Below are positions 1-11,882 of a stretch of 64,000 bases of DNA, one piece after another. Made by a program: the position numbers and the translations under genes. The DNA is from Apostichopus japonicus. Lineage: Eukaryota > Echinodermata > Holothuroidea > Aspidochirotida > Stichopodidae. The notes below the pieces were generated by a model. The model had not been told where the DNA came from. It saw nothing but the letters and a program-made list of their open reading frames with translations, and made no database searches. Location of the stretch: contig NC_092568.1 of NCBI RefSeq assembly GCF_037975245.1, positions 42,275,631-42,339,630 on the forward strand. The letters run 5' to 3'. The stretch's first letter is position 1. Each line of letters begins with the position of its first letter.

Positions 1-3000
1 AGTAGTAAATGAATGTTGGACCACTTAGTAACTTAACATGGTCTGGTGATGTGCTTAATGTGTGTGGTAGTAAATGAATGTTGGACCACTTAGTAAATTA
101 ACATGGTCTGGTGATGTGCTTAATGTGTGTGGTAGTAAATGAATGTTGGACCACTTAGTAAATTAACATGGTCTGGTGATGTGCTTAATGTGTGTGGTAG
201 TATATGAATGTTGGACCACTTAGTAAATTAACATGGTCTGGTGATGTGCTTAATGTGTGTAGTAGTAAATGAATGTTGGACCACTTAGTAACTTAACATG
301 GTCTGGTGATGTGCTTAATGTGTGTAGTAGTAAATGAATGTTGGACCACTTAGTAACTTAACATGGTCTGGTGATGTGCTTAATGTGTGTGGTAGTATAT
401 GAATGTTAGACCACTTAGTAACTTAACATGGTCTGGTGATGTGCTTAATGTGTGTAGTAGTAAATGAATGTTGGACCACTTAGTAACTTAACATGGTCTG
501 GTGATGTGCTTAATGTGTGTGGTAGTATATGAATGTTAGACCACTTAGTAACTTAACATGGTCTGGTGATGTGCTTAATGTGTGTAGTAGTAAATGAATG
601 TTAGACCACTTAGTAACTTAACATGGCCTGGTGATGTGCTTAATGTGTGTGGTAGTATATGAATGTTAGACCACTTAGTAACTTAACATGGTCTGGTGAT
701 GTGCTTAATGTGTGTAGTAGTAAATGAATGTTGGACCACTTAGTAACTTAACATGGTCTGGTGATGTGCTTAATGTGTGTGGTAGTATATGAATGTTAGA
801 CCACTTAGTAACTTAACATGGTCTGGTGATGTGCTTAATGTGTGTAGTAGTAAATGAATTTTGGACCACTTAGTAACTTAAAATGGTCTGGTGATGTGCT
901 TAATGTGTGTAGTAGTAAATGAATGTTGGACCACTTAGTAACTTAACATGGTCTGGTGATGTGCTTAATGTGTGTAGTAGTACATGAATGTTAGACCACT
1001 TAGTAACAATTAACATGGTCTGGTGATGTGCTTAATGTGTGTGGTAGTATATGAATGTCGGACCACTTAGTAACTTAACATGGTCTGGTGATGTGCTTAA
1101 TGTGTGTGGTAGTATATGAATGTTGGACCACTTAGTAACTTAACATGGTCTGGTGATGTGCTTAATGTGTTTAGTAGTACATGAATGTTAGACCACTTAG
1201 TAACAATTAACATGGTCTGGTGATGTGCTTAATGTGTGTGGTAGTATATGAATGTTAGACCACTTAGTAACAACTAACATGGTCTGGTGATGTGCTTAAT
1301 GTGTGTGGTAGTATATGAATGTTGGACCACTTAGTAACTTAACATGGTCTGGTGATGTGCTTAATGTGTGTGGTAGTATATGAATGTTGGACCACTTAGT
1401 AACTTAACATGGTCTGGTGATGTGCTTAATGTGTGTGGTAGTATATGAATGTTGGACCACTTAGAAACTTAACATGGTCTGGTGATGTGCTTAATGTGTG
1501 TAGTAGTAAATGTTAGACCACTTAGTAACTTAACATGGTCTGGTGATGTGCTTAATGTGTGTAGTAGTATATGAATGTTGGACCACTTAGTAAATTAACA
1601 TGGTCTGGTGATGTGCTTAATGTGTGTGGTAGTATATGAATGTTAGACCACTTAGTAACTTAACATGGTCTGGTGATGTGCTTAATGTGTGTAGTAGTAA
1701 ATGAATGTTGGACCACTTAGTAACTTAACATGGTCTGGTGATGTGCTTAATGTGTGTGGTAGTATATGAATGTTAGACCACTTAGTAACTTAACATGGTC
1801 TGGTGATGTGCTTAATGTGTGTAGTAGTAAATGAATGTTGGACCACTTAGTAACTTAACATGGTCTGGTGATGTGCTTAATGTGTGTGGTAGTATATGAA
1901 TGTTAGACCACTTAGTAACTTAACATGGTCTGGTGATGTGCTTAATGTGTGTGGTAGTAAATGAATGTTGGACCACTTAGTAACTTAACATGGTCTGGTG
2001 ATGTGCATAATGTGTGTAGTAGTAAATGAATGTTGGACCACTTAGTAACTTAACATGGTCTGGTGATGTGCTTAATGTGTGTGGTAGTACATGAATGTTG
2101 GACCACTTAGTAACAATTAACATGGTCTGGTGATGTGCTTAATGTGTGTGGTAGTATATGAATGTTGGACCACTTAGTAACTTAACATGGTCTGGTGATG
2201 TGCTTAATGTGTGTGGTAGTACATGAATGTTAGACCACTTAGTAACTTAACATGGTCTGGTGATGTGCTTAATGTGTGTGGTAGTATATGAATGTCGGAC
2301 CACTTAGTAACTTAACATGGTCTGGTGATGTGCTTAATGTGTGTGGTAGTATATGAATGTCGGACCACTTAGTAACTTAACATGGTCTGGTGATGTGCTT
2401 AATGTGTGTGGTAGTATATGAATGTCGGACCACTTAGTAACTTAACATGGTCTGGTGATGTGCTTAATGTGTGTGGTAGTATATGAATGTTGGACCACTT
2501 AGTAACTTAACATGGTCTGGTGATGTGCTTAATGTGTGTGGTAGTATATGAATGTTGGACCACTTAGTAACTTAACATGGTCTGGTGATGTGCTTAATGT
2601 GTGTGGTAGTATATGAATGTTAGACCACTTAGTAACTTAACATGGTCTGGTGATGTGCTTAATGTGTGTGGTAGTATATGAATGTTGGACCACTTAGTAA
2701 CTTAACATGGTCTGGTGATGTGCTTAATGTGTGTGGTAGTATATGAATGTTGGACCACTTAGTAACTTAACATGGTCTGGTGATGTGCTTAATGTGTGTG
2801 GTAGTATATGAATGTCGGACCACTTAGTAACTTAACATGGTCTGGTGATGTGCTTAATGTGTGTGGTAGTATATGAATGTTGGACCACTTAGTAACTTAA
2901 CATGGTCTGGTGATGTGCTTAATGTGTGTGGTAGTATATGAATGTTGGACCACTTAGTAACTTAACATGGTCTGGTGATGTGCTTAATATGTGTGGTAGT

Positions 3001-3749
3001 ATATGAATGTCAGACCACTTAGTAACTTAACATGGTCTGGTGATGTGATTGATGTGTGTGGTAGTACATGAATGTTGGACCACTTAGTAACTTAACATGG
3101 TCTGGTGATGTGATTGATGTGTGTGGTAGTACATGAATGTTGGACCACTTAGTAACTTAACATGGTCTGGTGATGTGCTTCAAGTGTGTGGTAGTATATG
3201 AATGTTGGACCACTTAGTAACTTAACATGGTCTGGTGATGTGCTTAATGTGTGTGGTAGTAAATGAATGTTGGACCACTTAGTAACTTAACATGGTCTGG
3301 TGATGTGCTTAATGTGTGTAGTAGTAAATGAATGTTGGACCACTTAGTAACTTAACATGGTCTGGTGATGTGCTTAATGTGTGTGGTAGTATATAAATGT
3401 TAGACCACTTAGTAACTTAACATGGTCTGGTGATGTGCTTAATGTGTGTAGTAGTAAATGAATGTTAGACCACTTAGTAACTTAACATGGCCTGGTGATG
3501 TGCTTAATGTGTGTGGTAGTATATGAATGTTAGACCACTTAGTAACTTAACATGGTCTGGTGATGTGCTTAATGTGTGTAGTAGTAAATGAATGTTGGAC
3601 CACTTAGTAACTTAACATGGTCTGGTGATGTGCTTAATGTGTGTGGTAGTATATGAATGTTAGACCACTTAGTAACTTAACATGGTCTGGTGATGTGCTT
3701 AATGTGTGTGGTAGTATATGAATGTTGGACCACTTAGTAACTTAATATG
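1..3749. repeat. 65-bp minisatellite array, about 57 copies
   Basis: The unit is 65 bp and includes GTGATGTGCTTAATGTGTG and GGACCACTTAGTAACTTAAC. It repeats head to tail from the left window edge, so the array continues outside. Unit variants differ at a few fixed positions (A/G before GTAGTA, AAA/ATA before TGAATG, TTGG/TTAG/TCGG before ACCAC), and some units carry an extra AA or CAA near TAACaaTTAACATGG. Over long stretches (about 380-840, 1560-1940 and 3300-3660) two unit types alternate, giving a 130-bp higher-order repeat. The array lies in the intron upstream of the penultimate AP4M1 exon. No coding potential is seen. Confidence 0.97.
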
Positions 3750-4155
3750 CCTTACAATGCTAATCTGAGCTTAGCACCCCTCCCTTCAGAAAAAGATTAA
3801 AAAAACTCATATCTGTTGTAGCTAGAACAAACCATAATATTTTGGGTGTTTGTAGACTAGGGTTGCTCTTACACATTGCAGCAGACAGGACCCTGAAAAG
3901 AAAGAAAGTGTTATTCTATTTATGAAGTGGCAAACATTTCACATTATTTGAAGCACCTCTGGACAAATTGTTTCACTATTTGTTTTTCTGTCCTTTTCAC
4001 CAGTCATGTTTTGTACAATACATTTGCTGAAAATATAGCAATCATAGCAGTAAACAGTAGACAAAACTGTCACCATAATCAATGTAAATATGACATGATT
4101 CAGTCAGAAAGTCTTGCTTTAATTACACCTCTCTGTCTTTGACTTTTCAATCCAG
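3750..4155 (+). other. 3' part of AP4M1 intron, unique sequence
   Basis: This is non-repetitive intron sequence between the 65-bp array and the first recognisable AP4M1 exon. It ends in a pyrimidine-rich stretch and an AG acceptor at 4154-4155. A 71-codon open stretch at 3927-4142 has no recognisable features and overlaps the acceptor tract, so it is not called as a gene. Confidence 0.6.
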
Positions 4156-4273
4156 CGTTGGGCCGAGTCTTCCTAGCAAGGACCAGTCATTTGACTTTAA
4201 CAACAAAGACAAGAGGGCGGTTTGGATCATCAAAAAGTTACTTGGCAAAACTGAGTCAGTGGTCAAATTAAGG
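4156..4273 (+). CDS. AP4M1: AP-4 complex subunit mu, penultimate coding exon
   Basis: This exon encodes part of the mu homology domain of the AP-4 adaptor mu subunit, which binds sorting signals in cargo at the trans-Golgi network. The acceptor AG is at 4154-4155 and the donor GTAAGC begins at 4274. The first base completes a split codon; 39 full codons follow, starting VGPSLPSKDQ and including NNKDKRAVWIIKKLLGK. The pattern acidic/polar-x-VWxIKKxxGKxE corresponds to the conserved strand of AP mu subunits (VxWxIKKxxGGxE). The exon ends in phase 0 and the next exon begins in phase 0 after a 235-bp intron. Other open frames across this exon end in stops or lack family resemblance. The AP mu family is clear; assignment to AP-4 rests mainly on the last exon. 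Confidence 0.85.
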
Positions 4274-4508
4274 GTAAGCAAGAGTCCTAGTAATCTGTTT
4301 TAGAAGTTTCCATTCCTTGCTGGTTGTTTCTCCCTTCATGGTTTTCTCAATACTCTTCATTTTTCATCATTCTTTACCATTTATTCTTTAAACAAAGAAA
4401 CACAAATTCAAATCCTTTGTTGAGATTGAGTGGCTTACTATTAGTATCTTGCTGTAATAGTAAGCCCATGATGTAAATAGAATTGTTATTTTCCTTTCTT
4501 TCTTCCAG

Positions 4509-4706
4509 CTCCAGCTCAACTCTGTTACATCTTCTTCCAAACTTCAAGTTGGTCCAGTAAATTTGGAATTTGAAATAAAAGATTGGACATGTTCTCACAT
4601 TCAAATACATTATCTAAAAGTCTTGGACCCTCAGCGACCTCATGCACCTCAGCGCTGGGTTAGATATATTACTCATAGTGACTCTTTTACGTTCCGAATC
4701 AGGTGA
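4509..4706 (+). CDS. AP4M1: AP-4 complex subunit mu, terminal coding exon
   Basis: This is the C-terminal exon of an AP mu subunit: 65 codons and a TGA at 4704-4706. A strong polypyrimidine tract and CAG acceptor (AG at 4507-4508) precede it. The translation contains VGPVNLEFEI, then TCSHIQIHYLKVLDP, then RWVRYITHSDSFTFRIR and stop. The order GP-x-x-L-x-F-E-x(5)-TCS-x-x-Q-x-x-[FY]-L followed by WVR-x-[IL]-[ST]-HSD-[AS]-[YF]-x-x-RI at the very end is typical of AP4M1; AP-1, AP-2 and AP-3 mu subunits end differently. Between YLKVLDP and RWVRY lies the short loop expected in the family. The final residue is R rather than the usual I, adding one residue. A GT just before the stop could act as a donor, but the family also ends here. 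Confidence 0.92.
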   Translation, partial: LQLNSVTSSSKLQVGPVNLEFEIKDWTCSHIQIHYLKVLDPQRPHAPQRWVRYITHSDSFTFRIR

Positions 4707-4724
4707 TGTTTCCGAGGCTCTGGT

Positions 4725-4730
4725 AATAAA
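4725..4730 (+). promoter_or_regulatory. Candidate AATAAA polyadenylation signal, 18 nt after AP4M1 stop
   Basis: AATAAA lies very close to the stop codon, which would give an unusually short 3' UTR. Another AATAAA lies at 5882-5887; if that one is used, the 102-bp repeat at 4831-5298 is part of the 3' UTR. The sequence alone cannot decide. Confidence 0.35.
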
Positions 4731-4830
4731 CTCATGCATATCCAGTAGATGAGAGGAGAAGTCAGGTAGCATCACTATATTATTTGATACATTCATGAAA
4801 TCCAAGAAACAAGTGGCAGGTCAATATGTA

Positions 4831-5298
4831 TGAAGAAAAACTGATGAGGTGAATATGCAGAAGGAAGCCTTTACATAAGAACAAAGAAACACTTGATGAG
4901 ATGAATATGCAAAAAGAGGCCTATAGATAGGAACAAAGAAACAGATGATTAAATTCATATTCAGGAGGAGGCCATTGGATAGGAACAAAGAAACACTGGA
5001 TGAGAGTAATATGCAAAAGGAGGCCTATAGATAGGAACAAAAACAGCTGGTTAAATGAATATGCAGAAAGAGGCCATTGGATAGGAACAAAGAAACACTT
5101 GATGAGATGAATATGCAAAAGGAGGCCTATAGATAGGAACAAAAACAGCTGGTTAAATGAATATGCAGAAAGAGGCCATTGGATAGGAACAAAGAAACAC
5201 TTGATGAGATGAATATGCAAAAGGAGGCCTATAGATAGGAACAAAGAAACAGATGATTAAATGAATATGCAGAAAGAGGCCATTGGATAGGAACAAAG
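4831..5298. repeat. 102-bp dimeric minisatellite, about 4.5 copies
   Basis: Two related half-units of about 51 bp alternate. Both contain GATAGGAACAAA and ATGAATATGCA; one half has AGGCCATTGGATAGG and the other AGGCCTATAGATAGG. Successive AGGCCTATAG occurrences are 102-104 bp apart. Open frames in the array are a by-product of a repeat length divisible by three. Confidence 0.92.
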
Positions 5299-6216
5299 GC
5301 AGGAATGTTTTGAATTCCTTAAACTATGTTCTACTGTTTACCATATCTGAGCAAACATCTACCATCGGACCATGAGTCATGTCTGAACAAACTGCTAGGA
5401 GCTGTCACATGTAATCAGGCATTAATACTTATGTACCACCAAGACACCCTTATGTGTTATGTGTTATATGTGAGATCCAACCTGTCATTTCTTGCTCTGG
5501 TACGACATCACTGTATCATATCTCATGATGACACTAACAGACGGAAGATTCCAAACTTTTGCAACCAAGAGGATTAATTTAAATAGAACTTTCTCTTTAA
5601 TCTGTTTACACTTAAAGAATGCATAGCAACATAGTTTAGTAACGTCTGATCTAGAAAGTTTGGTGAGAAGTCGGTTTGCTTTCTTTCATTTTTGCCTGGA
5701 TATTCTCATTGAAGCTGGAGAGGCTTTTGATATTGTTACAGATTTGTAGGAATACCTTATTACCCCAGCCTTATTACTATTCATAAATTTGCATTACTAT
5801 GCATATGCCCTGTTCATATCTCCCATAAGGACTTAATGTCTGTTGTAAACAGGCATTTTCGTTTGACTTAAATGATAATTGAATAAAGTGCAATCAAGTT
5901 TCTTTTCAATTTCAAGTATACTCTGTATCTCATTTGGGTGGTTTGTCGTTTTACAAGTTACAGATCGCATTACTCTTTGTTTTCATACATAACTGCTAAA
6001 TCTCGATGCAAAAATTCATAGATGCCATGTGTGTTATGACACAATGTCAACATTTTGAGCCATTGATTTCAACAAAAAGTTACACTATAATGAAAATTTG
6101 ACAGTTTAGGTAAACTAGGAAGGCTTTTGAGGGCTTTGGGAACCCACTTGGAATGTATTTGTAAATGATCTGTGTAAGTCTAGCTCAAAAGCAATAAACA
6201 GGAGAATTGATGTTGG
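5299..6216. other. Intergenic sequence or AP4M1 3' UTR, no gene seen
   Basis: Unique AT-rich DNA. An 83-codon open stretch at 5326-5577 has no family features. AATAAA at 5882-5887 is the second candidate polyadenylation signal for AP4M1. Confidence 0.5.
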
Positions 6217-6224
6217 GAACCAAG

Positions 6225-7511
6225 CAGTGGCGTCACCAGACTTTTCAGTCTGGGGGGGCACAGGGGGGGCACCAGCATTTGATGGGGGGGCACTTAGGTG
6301 GATACGGATCAACGTCCTGGGGAGGGGTCTAAGGGGAGGGGGTGCCCCTCCAGGCGCGGCGGAACAGGAAAATTATTGGGGGGACTAATGTGTAGAGACT
6401 ATCTAAGCGGAGCGCCACCATTGGTTGGCGCGGAGCGTACAAGAAAATTTTGGGTTTTTCAAACCCCCAGATGGCCGGAAACGGCACTTCCCGAGTGTTT
6501 CATGCTGCGAATACCTAGCCCTAAAATATGGGTCTCAAGCCTGCAATTTCTCAGATTGCAAGCCCCCAAGCCCCCCGGTTCCGCCGCCACTGCCCCCCCC
6601 CTCCCCTTTGGAAAATTTTCGCATACGGAGGATGGGCTAGATGCAAAATGCTGCCACATTTGATGCTAAATTCGATCTGAAGATATCTCCAGAAATTGCT
6701 CTTATTGAGGTAATGATTTTAACAAGGCGCAGAATTTTGCAGAGGATATGAACCACATGCTGTAGATATTATGCCTAACCCTATCAATAGAAGCTACATT
6801 TGTTGAATTAATGTGTGCATGATCCCGACTCCTTTCTTGACCTTCTCGTTTTCGCCCATTATCTATTAAGATGTAACAGGTTCCAGCATCGTTATTGGCT
6901 CCTATCAGGGATCTCACCATGCAATCCAAAGTTTGATCACACATCGAGTATGGCTCAGTATGCAGGTGTGAACATTCGCCATTTGTTCCTACAAGCATCT
7001 GACCTCAAAGGACCTCTGCACCCCTTACACAACAGGGTTAGTATATGGGTCCACAAATATAGGCAAGTATGGTGCCTGCGGACCCTCACATTCTCACATT
7101 TCGTCAGCTCCTAACCTGTCAACCTCAGACCAAGGCAACATATTGCAGTACCCTCCCTTCTCACAGTCATGTAGCTCACGAAGCGGACTTGTATATCCGC
7201 TGGTATGGCGTGAGCACTGACACATTCAATGTAAATATCGACACCTGTTGTGATGGCGCGGGTTACGACTTCGATACCCGACGTTCAAGGATAAACTTGT
7301 TAATTTTTTCGCAGCTCATTGGAAGAAAATACGAATTACTGTGCTTCTTTGTCCTTATGAAATACCAACTCAGATGATGGGAGTTGAATATAACAAAATA
7401 TATATATATTTTTTTACCAACCCAAATCTCAGATGGGGGGGCACCCGGGGGGGCACTAGGTTTTCCAGGGGGGCACGTGCCCCCCCTGGCCCCCCATTGG
7501 CGACGCCACTG
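6225..7511. mobile_element. Non-autonomous hAT-like DNA transposon with perfect 8-bp target duplication
   Basis: The left end reads CAGTGGCGTCACC and the right end is the inverted copy GGCGACGCCACTG (12 of 13 match). It is flanked on both sides by the direct repeat GAACCAAG (6217-6224 and 7512-7519). An 8-bp duplication and CAGTGGCG ends are hallmarks of the hAT superfamily. The 1287-bp body has G-rich subterminal stretches, including a GAGGGGTCTAAGGGGAGGGG module near 6320-6345, and a less G-rich core (about 6660-7420) with no transposase motifs. Open stretches of 60-121 codons occur in several frames but resemble nothing I know, so it is treated as non-autonomous. Confidence 0.9.
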
Positions 7512-7519
7512 GAACCAAG

Positions 7520-8149
7520 TCAATAGTTTGAAAATATGTTTTATTCAATTGATTGGAAATTGTGTTGAGTACAAGGCACAGCATACTTACTGAGTGTTTC
7601 TCAGCCTTTTACACAACTCCCACATTTCATCAAGAATAAATACTTGTACACCCCCTTTAACCAGTGAGGGATGAATGATCTATGTCTGGAAATTTGTTGT
7701 TTATGCATTAACAACCCATGGAGACCTGTGTTCCACCCAGGTAGAAAATGCTGTGCTAGCCACACCTTGATCTACTGGAAACCTCGGGAGCAGCTCCACC
7801 TCCCCTTGCCCAGTTTGGAATCAAGTTTTCAGAAAATTTAAACTACATATAAAAATCGTGTGCATTTTAAAATACTAAAGCATTCTTAAACTCATTGTCA
7901 TTGATGGACAGTACTCTCAACTGAAGTAAACATTCCATTCATCCAAAAGCCAGTGAGAAAAGAAGTTTACTCAAACATTAACTGTACATTACATTACCAT
8001 TGACTGTACATACCATCAATACATTACCTTCACATTCAGAAAACGACCTGCAATGTGTCGGCAATAAGAAAAGATGAACAAATCATCAATGGATAATTAT
8101 GTAAAACTCTCCTTACAATGCAAAGTTTGGACTAGTAGTCATTAATCAA
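7520..8149. other. Intergenic unique sequence, nothing recognised
   Basis: No gene, RNA or repeat is evident between the hAT-like element and the 31-bp array. Confidence 0.5.
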
Positions 8150-9116
8150 ATATTCCATTTGTAGATCATGAAAGGAAAATCATAATACTTGTAATGCACA
8201 TATAGGAAAACCACAATACTTATAAAGCCCATATATGCAAATATTGGAAAACCACAATACATGTAAACACATATAGGAAAATCACAAAACATGGAATGCA
8301 CATATAGGTAAACCAAAGTACTTGTAATGTGCATATAGGAAAACCACAATACTTGTAATTGACATATAGGAAAACCACAATACATGTAATGCACAAATAG
8401 GAAATCTAAAGTAGGCCTACTTAAATGCCCATATAGGAAAACCACAAATACTTCTAATGCACATATAGAAAAACGAAAGTACTTGTAATGCGCATATATA
8501 GGAAACGCACAATACTTGTAATGCACAAGTAGGAAAACCACAATACACGTAATGCAAATATAGGAAAACCACAATACTTGTAATGCACATATAGGAAAAC
8601 CAAAATACATGTAATGCACATATAGGAAAACCACAATACTTGTAACTGACATATAGGTAAACCACAATACTTGTAACTGACATATAGGTAAACCACAATA
8701 TCACTAATGTGCAAATAGGTGAACCAAAGTACTTGTAATGCACATATAGGAAAACCACAATACATGGAATGCACATATAGGAAAACCAAAGTACTTGTAA
8801 TGTGCACATAGGAAAACCACAATACTTGTTATGCCCATATAGGAAAACCAAAGTACTTGTAACTGACATATAGGTAAACCACAATACTTGTAACTGACAT
8901 ATAGGTAAACCACAATATCACTAATGTGCAAATAGGTGAACCAAAGTACTTGTAATGCACATATAGGAAACCACAATACACGTAATGCACATATTGGAAA
9001 CCACAATACACGTAATGCAAATATAGAAAAACCACAATACTTGTAATGCACATATAGGAAAATCAAAGTACTTACAATGCGCATATAGGAAAACCATAAT
9101 ACTTTTAATGCTAGGA
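8150..9116. repeat. 31-bp minisatellite array, about 31 copies
   Basis: The unit includes CACATATAGGAAAACCACAA and TACTTGTAATG. A longer segment is duplicated about 217 bp apart (TATCACTAATGTGCAAATAGG near 8698 and 8915), i.e. seven units amplified together. The several minus-strand open frames of 68-173 codons are repeat artefacts: 31 is not a multiple of three, so they cycle through frames. Confidence 0.95.
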
Positions 9117-10436
9117 GAAAACCCCATCTCAATACTGTTCGTAACAATTGTAGTAATGAATTGTAGAATGATACTGGGTTAGCGTTTGTGCCAGATATAA
9201 CTCTTTGGTACTCCTACGTGGGCTGTGGTTACATTAGTGCAAAAGTTTTCCAAAAACTTTACTTTCCTACAATGATCTTGTTTTCTATTTTACCTTAAAA
9301 AGTTAATAAAACTGGAATAAATTTACGAAGTTCCTCAAATAAATTTTATTCGTCCGTATCATCACACTGTCCACTTTGCTCAATTTTGGGATATATACAC
9401 CGATAATTGACAGAGATAGCATATTTAGTTGATTTGGAAACACCCTCTAACTAGCCTCAAAATGCCAGACACGTCCAACTTTACATCTGCTATTTTCTGT
9501 ATATTTTCACCAAATTTCATTTCTATCGTGATGAAGTTGATCGGATGAAAGCATTTAACAATGTTGACAAACAATTACAAGATCTCTCTGGCCATTCTGT
9601 CCTGTGATGCTGTGAGTTCTAGTATAACTCAGCTGGTGTTGCCAGAAACATTCATGAAACATCAGTTTCACAGTTACTCCTGCTCTCAGGATGTGGTGAC
9701 CAATAATTAATGCAGAAATCAAAAATTGTCTTAAGTTTTGTTAAATTCTTTCTTTTTTTCTCTTTCTCTTTTTCTTCTCTCTTGATGTCTTTGCTCCTTT
9801 TTTCTAATTTGAAAAATGCCAAAAAAATAAAGATTTCACTATTAATCTTGATTACAATTGTAATCTTTTGGTCATTACTTCAGAACGCAATCAAGCCTAA
9901 CATGTCTTTTCTCTGTTCGAATATGTTTTATGATATCAAAGTCAGTTTTTGATTGTTGATTTACATGTGTACAATTTTTCCGAGGCATTTAACCTCCATG
10001 GCTGGTATACTTCTTTTTAAGTTGCATATTTCATTGTATTTGTCGCAATATGTTGATATAAAACTCAACAGGTACAGCAGGAAATATATCGTACCTTAAA
10101 ACATGATATGCTGATGAAGCCAACCACAGCCTACCATTAATGAGAAACTTAAGTTATAAACTTAAGTTATAAAGTTAAGTCATAAAACAGGGGAAACAAG
10201 ATCGTGGAAAACAAAGTTTTTTTTCTATTGAACTTAACTGTTTGCAACTTCTAATTAGGAGCATCTATTTGATGATAAGCTCATTGGTGTCCTAGTTCGA
10301 GGGATATCTGGTTATGTGAAAATATCACAGGGTTGGGTCACATTATCAAAGAACCAAAATGCAACACAAGTGCAAGTTTGTATAAATAGAGGGCGTCCTA
10401 TCCCTTGTATTTGCGAGAAGGTGGTCCGTCTTTGTA
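9117..10436. other. Intergenic sequence, AT-rich, no gene recognised
   Basis: An 80-codon stretch at 9710-9952 is hydrophobic only because the DNA is T-rich. Short direct repeats of ACTTAAGTTATAA occur near 10148-10175. Nothing else is recognised. Confidence 0.5.
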
Positions 10437-10530
10437 TGTGTGTATGTATGTATGTATGTATGTATGTATGTATGTATGTATGGGTGTATGTATGTATGTA
10501 TGTATGTATGTATGTATGTATGTATATATT
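10437..10530. repeat. (TGTA)n microsatellite
   Basis: About 23 near-perfect tetranucleotide copies with one TGGG interruption, followed by TTTA/TATA-rich sequence. The 14-mer CGTCTTTGTATGTG occurs just before (10427) and again at 10638. Confidence 0.95.
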
Positions 10531-11818
10531 TATTTATTTATATATATCTATATGTTTGGTCTCTACGACACAACGACATCATAAGGAATTTTTCTTTTTT
10601 TATAGTAGCACTTGCAGCGTCAAGGGCAGATGACCTGCGTCTTTGTATGTGACTGTTTTGTTTAGGGGATTCTAACCGATCAGTGTGAATTTGAGGTGTT
10701 GGGTAACTCCGTGTAACTTCTCGTGTATGGTGTTTGAGTGCAAAACCTGACGGACGTCTTTCCACCGGGAAATCAATATGAAAGAGCGCCGTATTTCATC
10801 TTGGTACAACAACAAGCTGGATAACAACTAAAACTGTTAGAGGCAGCATAGAGCATGTGCACACAGTTCCATGTGTACTTGGAAATAACGCGTTCAGGTA
10901 ACGCAATGTTGGTGAACGTTGAAGTAGTTTTTTTTTTTGCAGCGTAACAATTAATTGGCATTGAATGAGTAAGGACTTCTAGCTCAAATGTCAGTGTTCA
11001 TGAGAGTATTTGAGAGAGGAGGGGGGGGGGGGGGGTAACACGACGGAAACAATCAATTAAGCTTCTCTCACGTATGACACTATGTTAAGGCAAAGATGAC
11101 AGAATACACCTAGACCCGATACTAGTTAAGTATAGTTTGATATGACCCAAAACTGATCATTTGCAAACAAAGTTATACAGTGAGAAATTAAACCCTCAGT
11201 AGAGTCAGGAACTTCAGCGACGTCACCGCAAGCTATTTGGCGCGACCTAAAAGTGGGTCACGAAACATTTTCGGATGGTCGCGGGATTTTTGCAGTTTCG
11301 GAGTTTAATCACTGAAACATAGTCTATTTTCGTTACAGGGCGGGCGGCCTTACAGTTCCTGCGAAACTCCTCTTCTATACTATGGGACTCTATTGACAGA
11401 GTCATCATTGGCAACTACTGCATGGACTTCCTCGAAATAGTATTATTTGGGCTGTTAGTCAGTCAACAGTGGAAGAAAAAAGTTTCCATGAATTGCCGAT
11501 TGAAAACCTGTCGTCAAGAGAAGGTCACATGATTTGAAAATATGATTCAGCATAGAGCATGTTTAAACAGTTCTTTATATCCAAGTAGGCAACATGTGAG
11601 AAACTGGGGAAAACAATCGTACAGGGATGTCTTGGAATATCTACGTAGTCTCAAGGGTTTGCTCTGTAAAGGACTTCGAGAAGCTTAACAGAGTAAATAA
11701 ATATCCGATATCATGAGATACGGGAGATCACAAACCAATTAAACAGATCGATGCTTGTTGGATGTTGCAATATATGTTTATATATATGTTCTGGATTTCC
11801 CAACTCACTGCAATTTCA
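10531..11818. other. Intergenic sequence with poly-G tract and one uncertain open stretch
   Basis: A run of about 17 G lies near 11020-11036. On the + strand 11323-11529 is open for 69 codons between TAG (11320) and TGA (11530), just after a pyrimidine-rich TTTTCGTTACAG acceptor-like site. Its translation (for example WDSIDRVIIGNYCMDFLE) reads like protein but I recognise no family and see no partner exons. Confidence 0.4.

Positions 11819-11882
<64 letters not shown>

Noticed and set aside
1-3749. CRISPR-like regular repeats
   Set aside because: Units are directly contiguous with no unique spacers, and the window is animal nuclear DNA.
5326-5577. 83-codon open frame downstream of AP4M1
   Set aside because: No recognisable motif; possibly within the AP4M1 3' UTR.
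7165-7290. tRNA-derived SINE: TAGCTCACGAAGCGG resembles box A and TTCGATACCCG box B
   Set aside because: The boxes are about 95 bp apart, no cloverleaf can be drawn and there is no A-rich tail or flanking duplication of its own.
9710-9952. 80-codon hydrophobic frame resembling a small membrane protein
   Set aside because: It is a translation of T-rich sequence (TTT/CTT runs) without other support.
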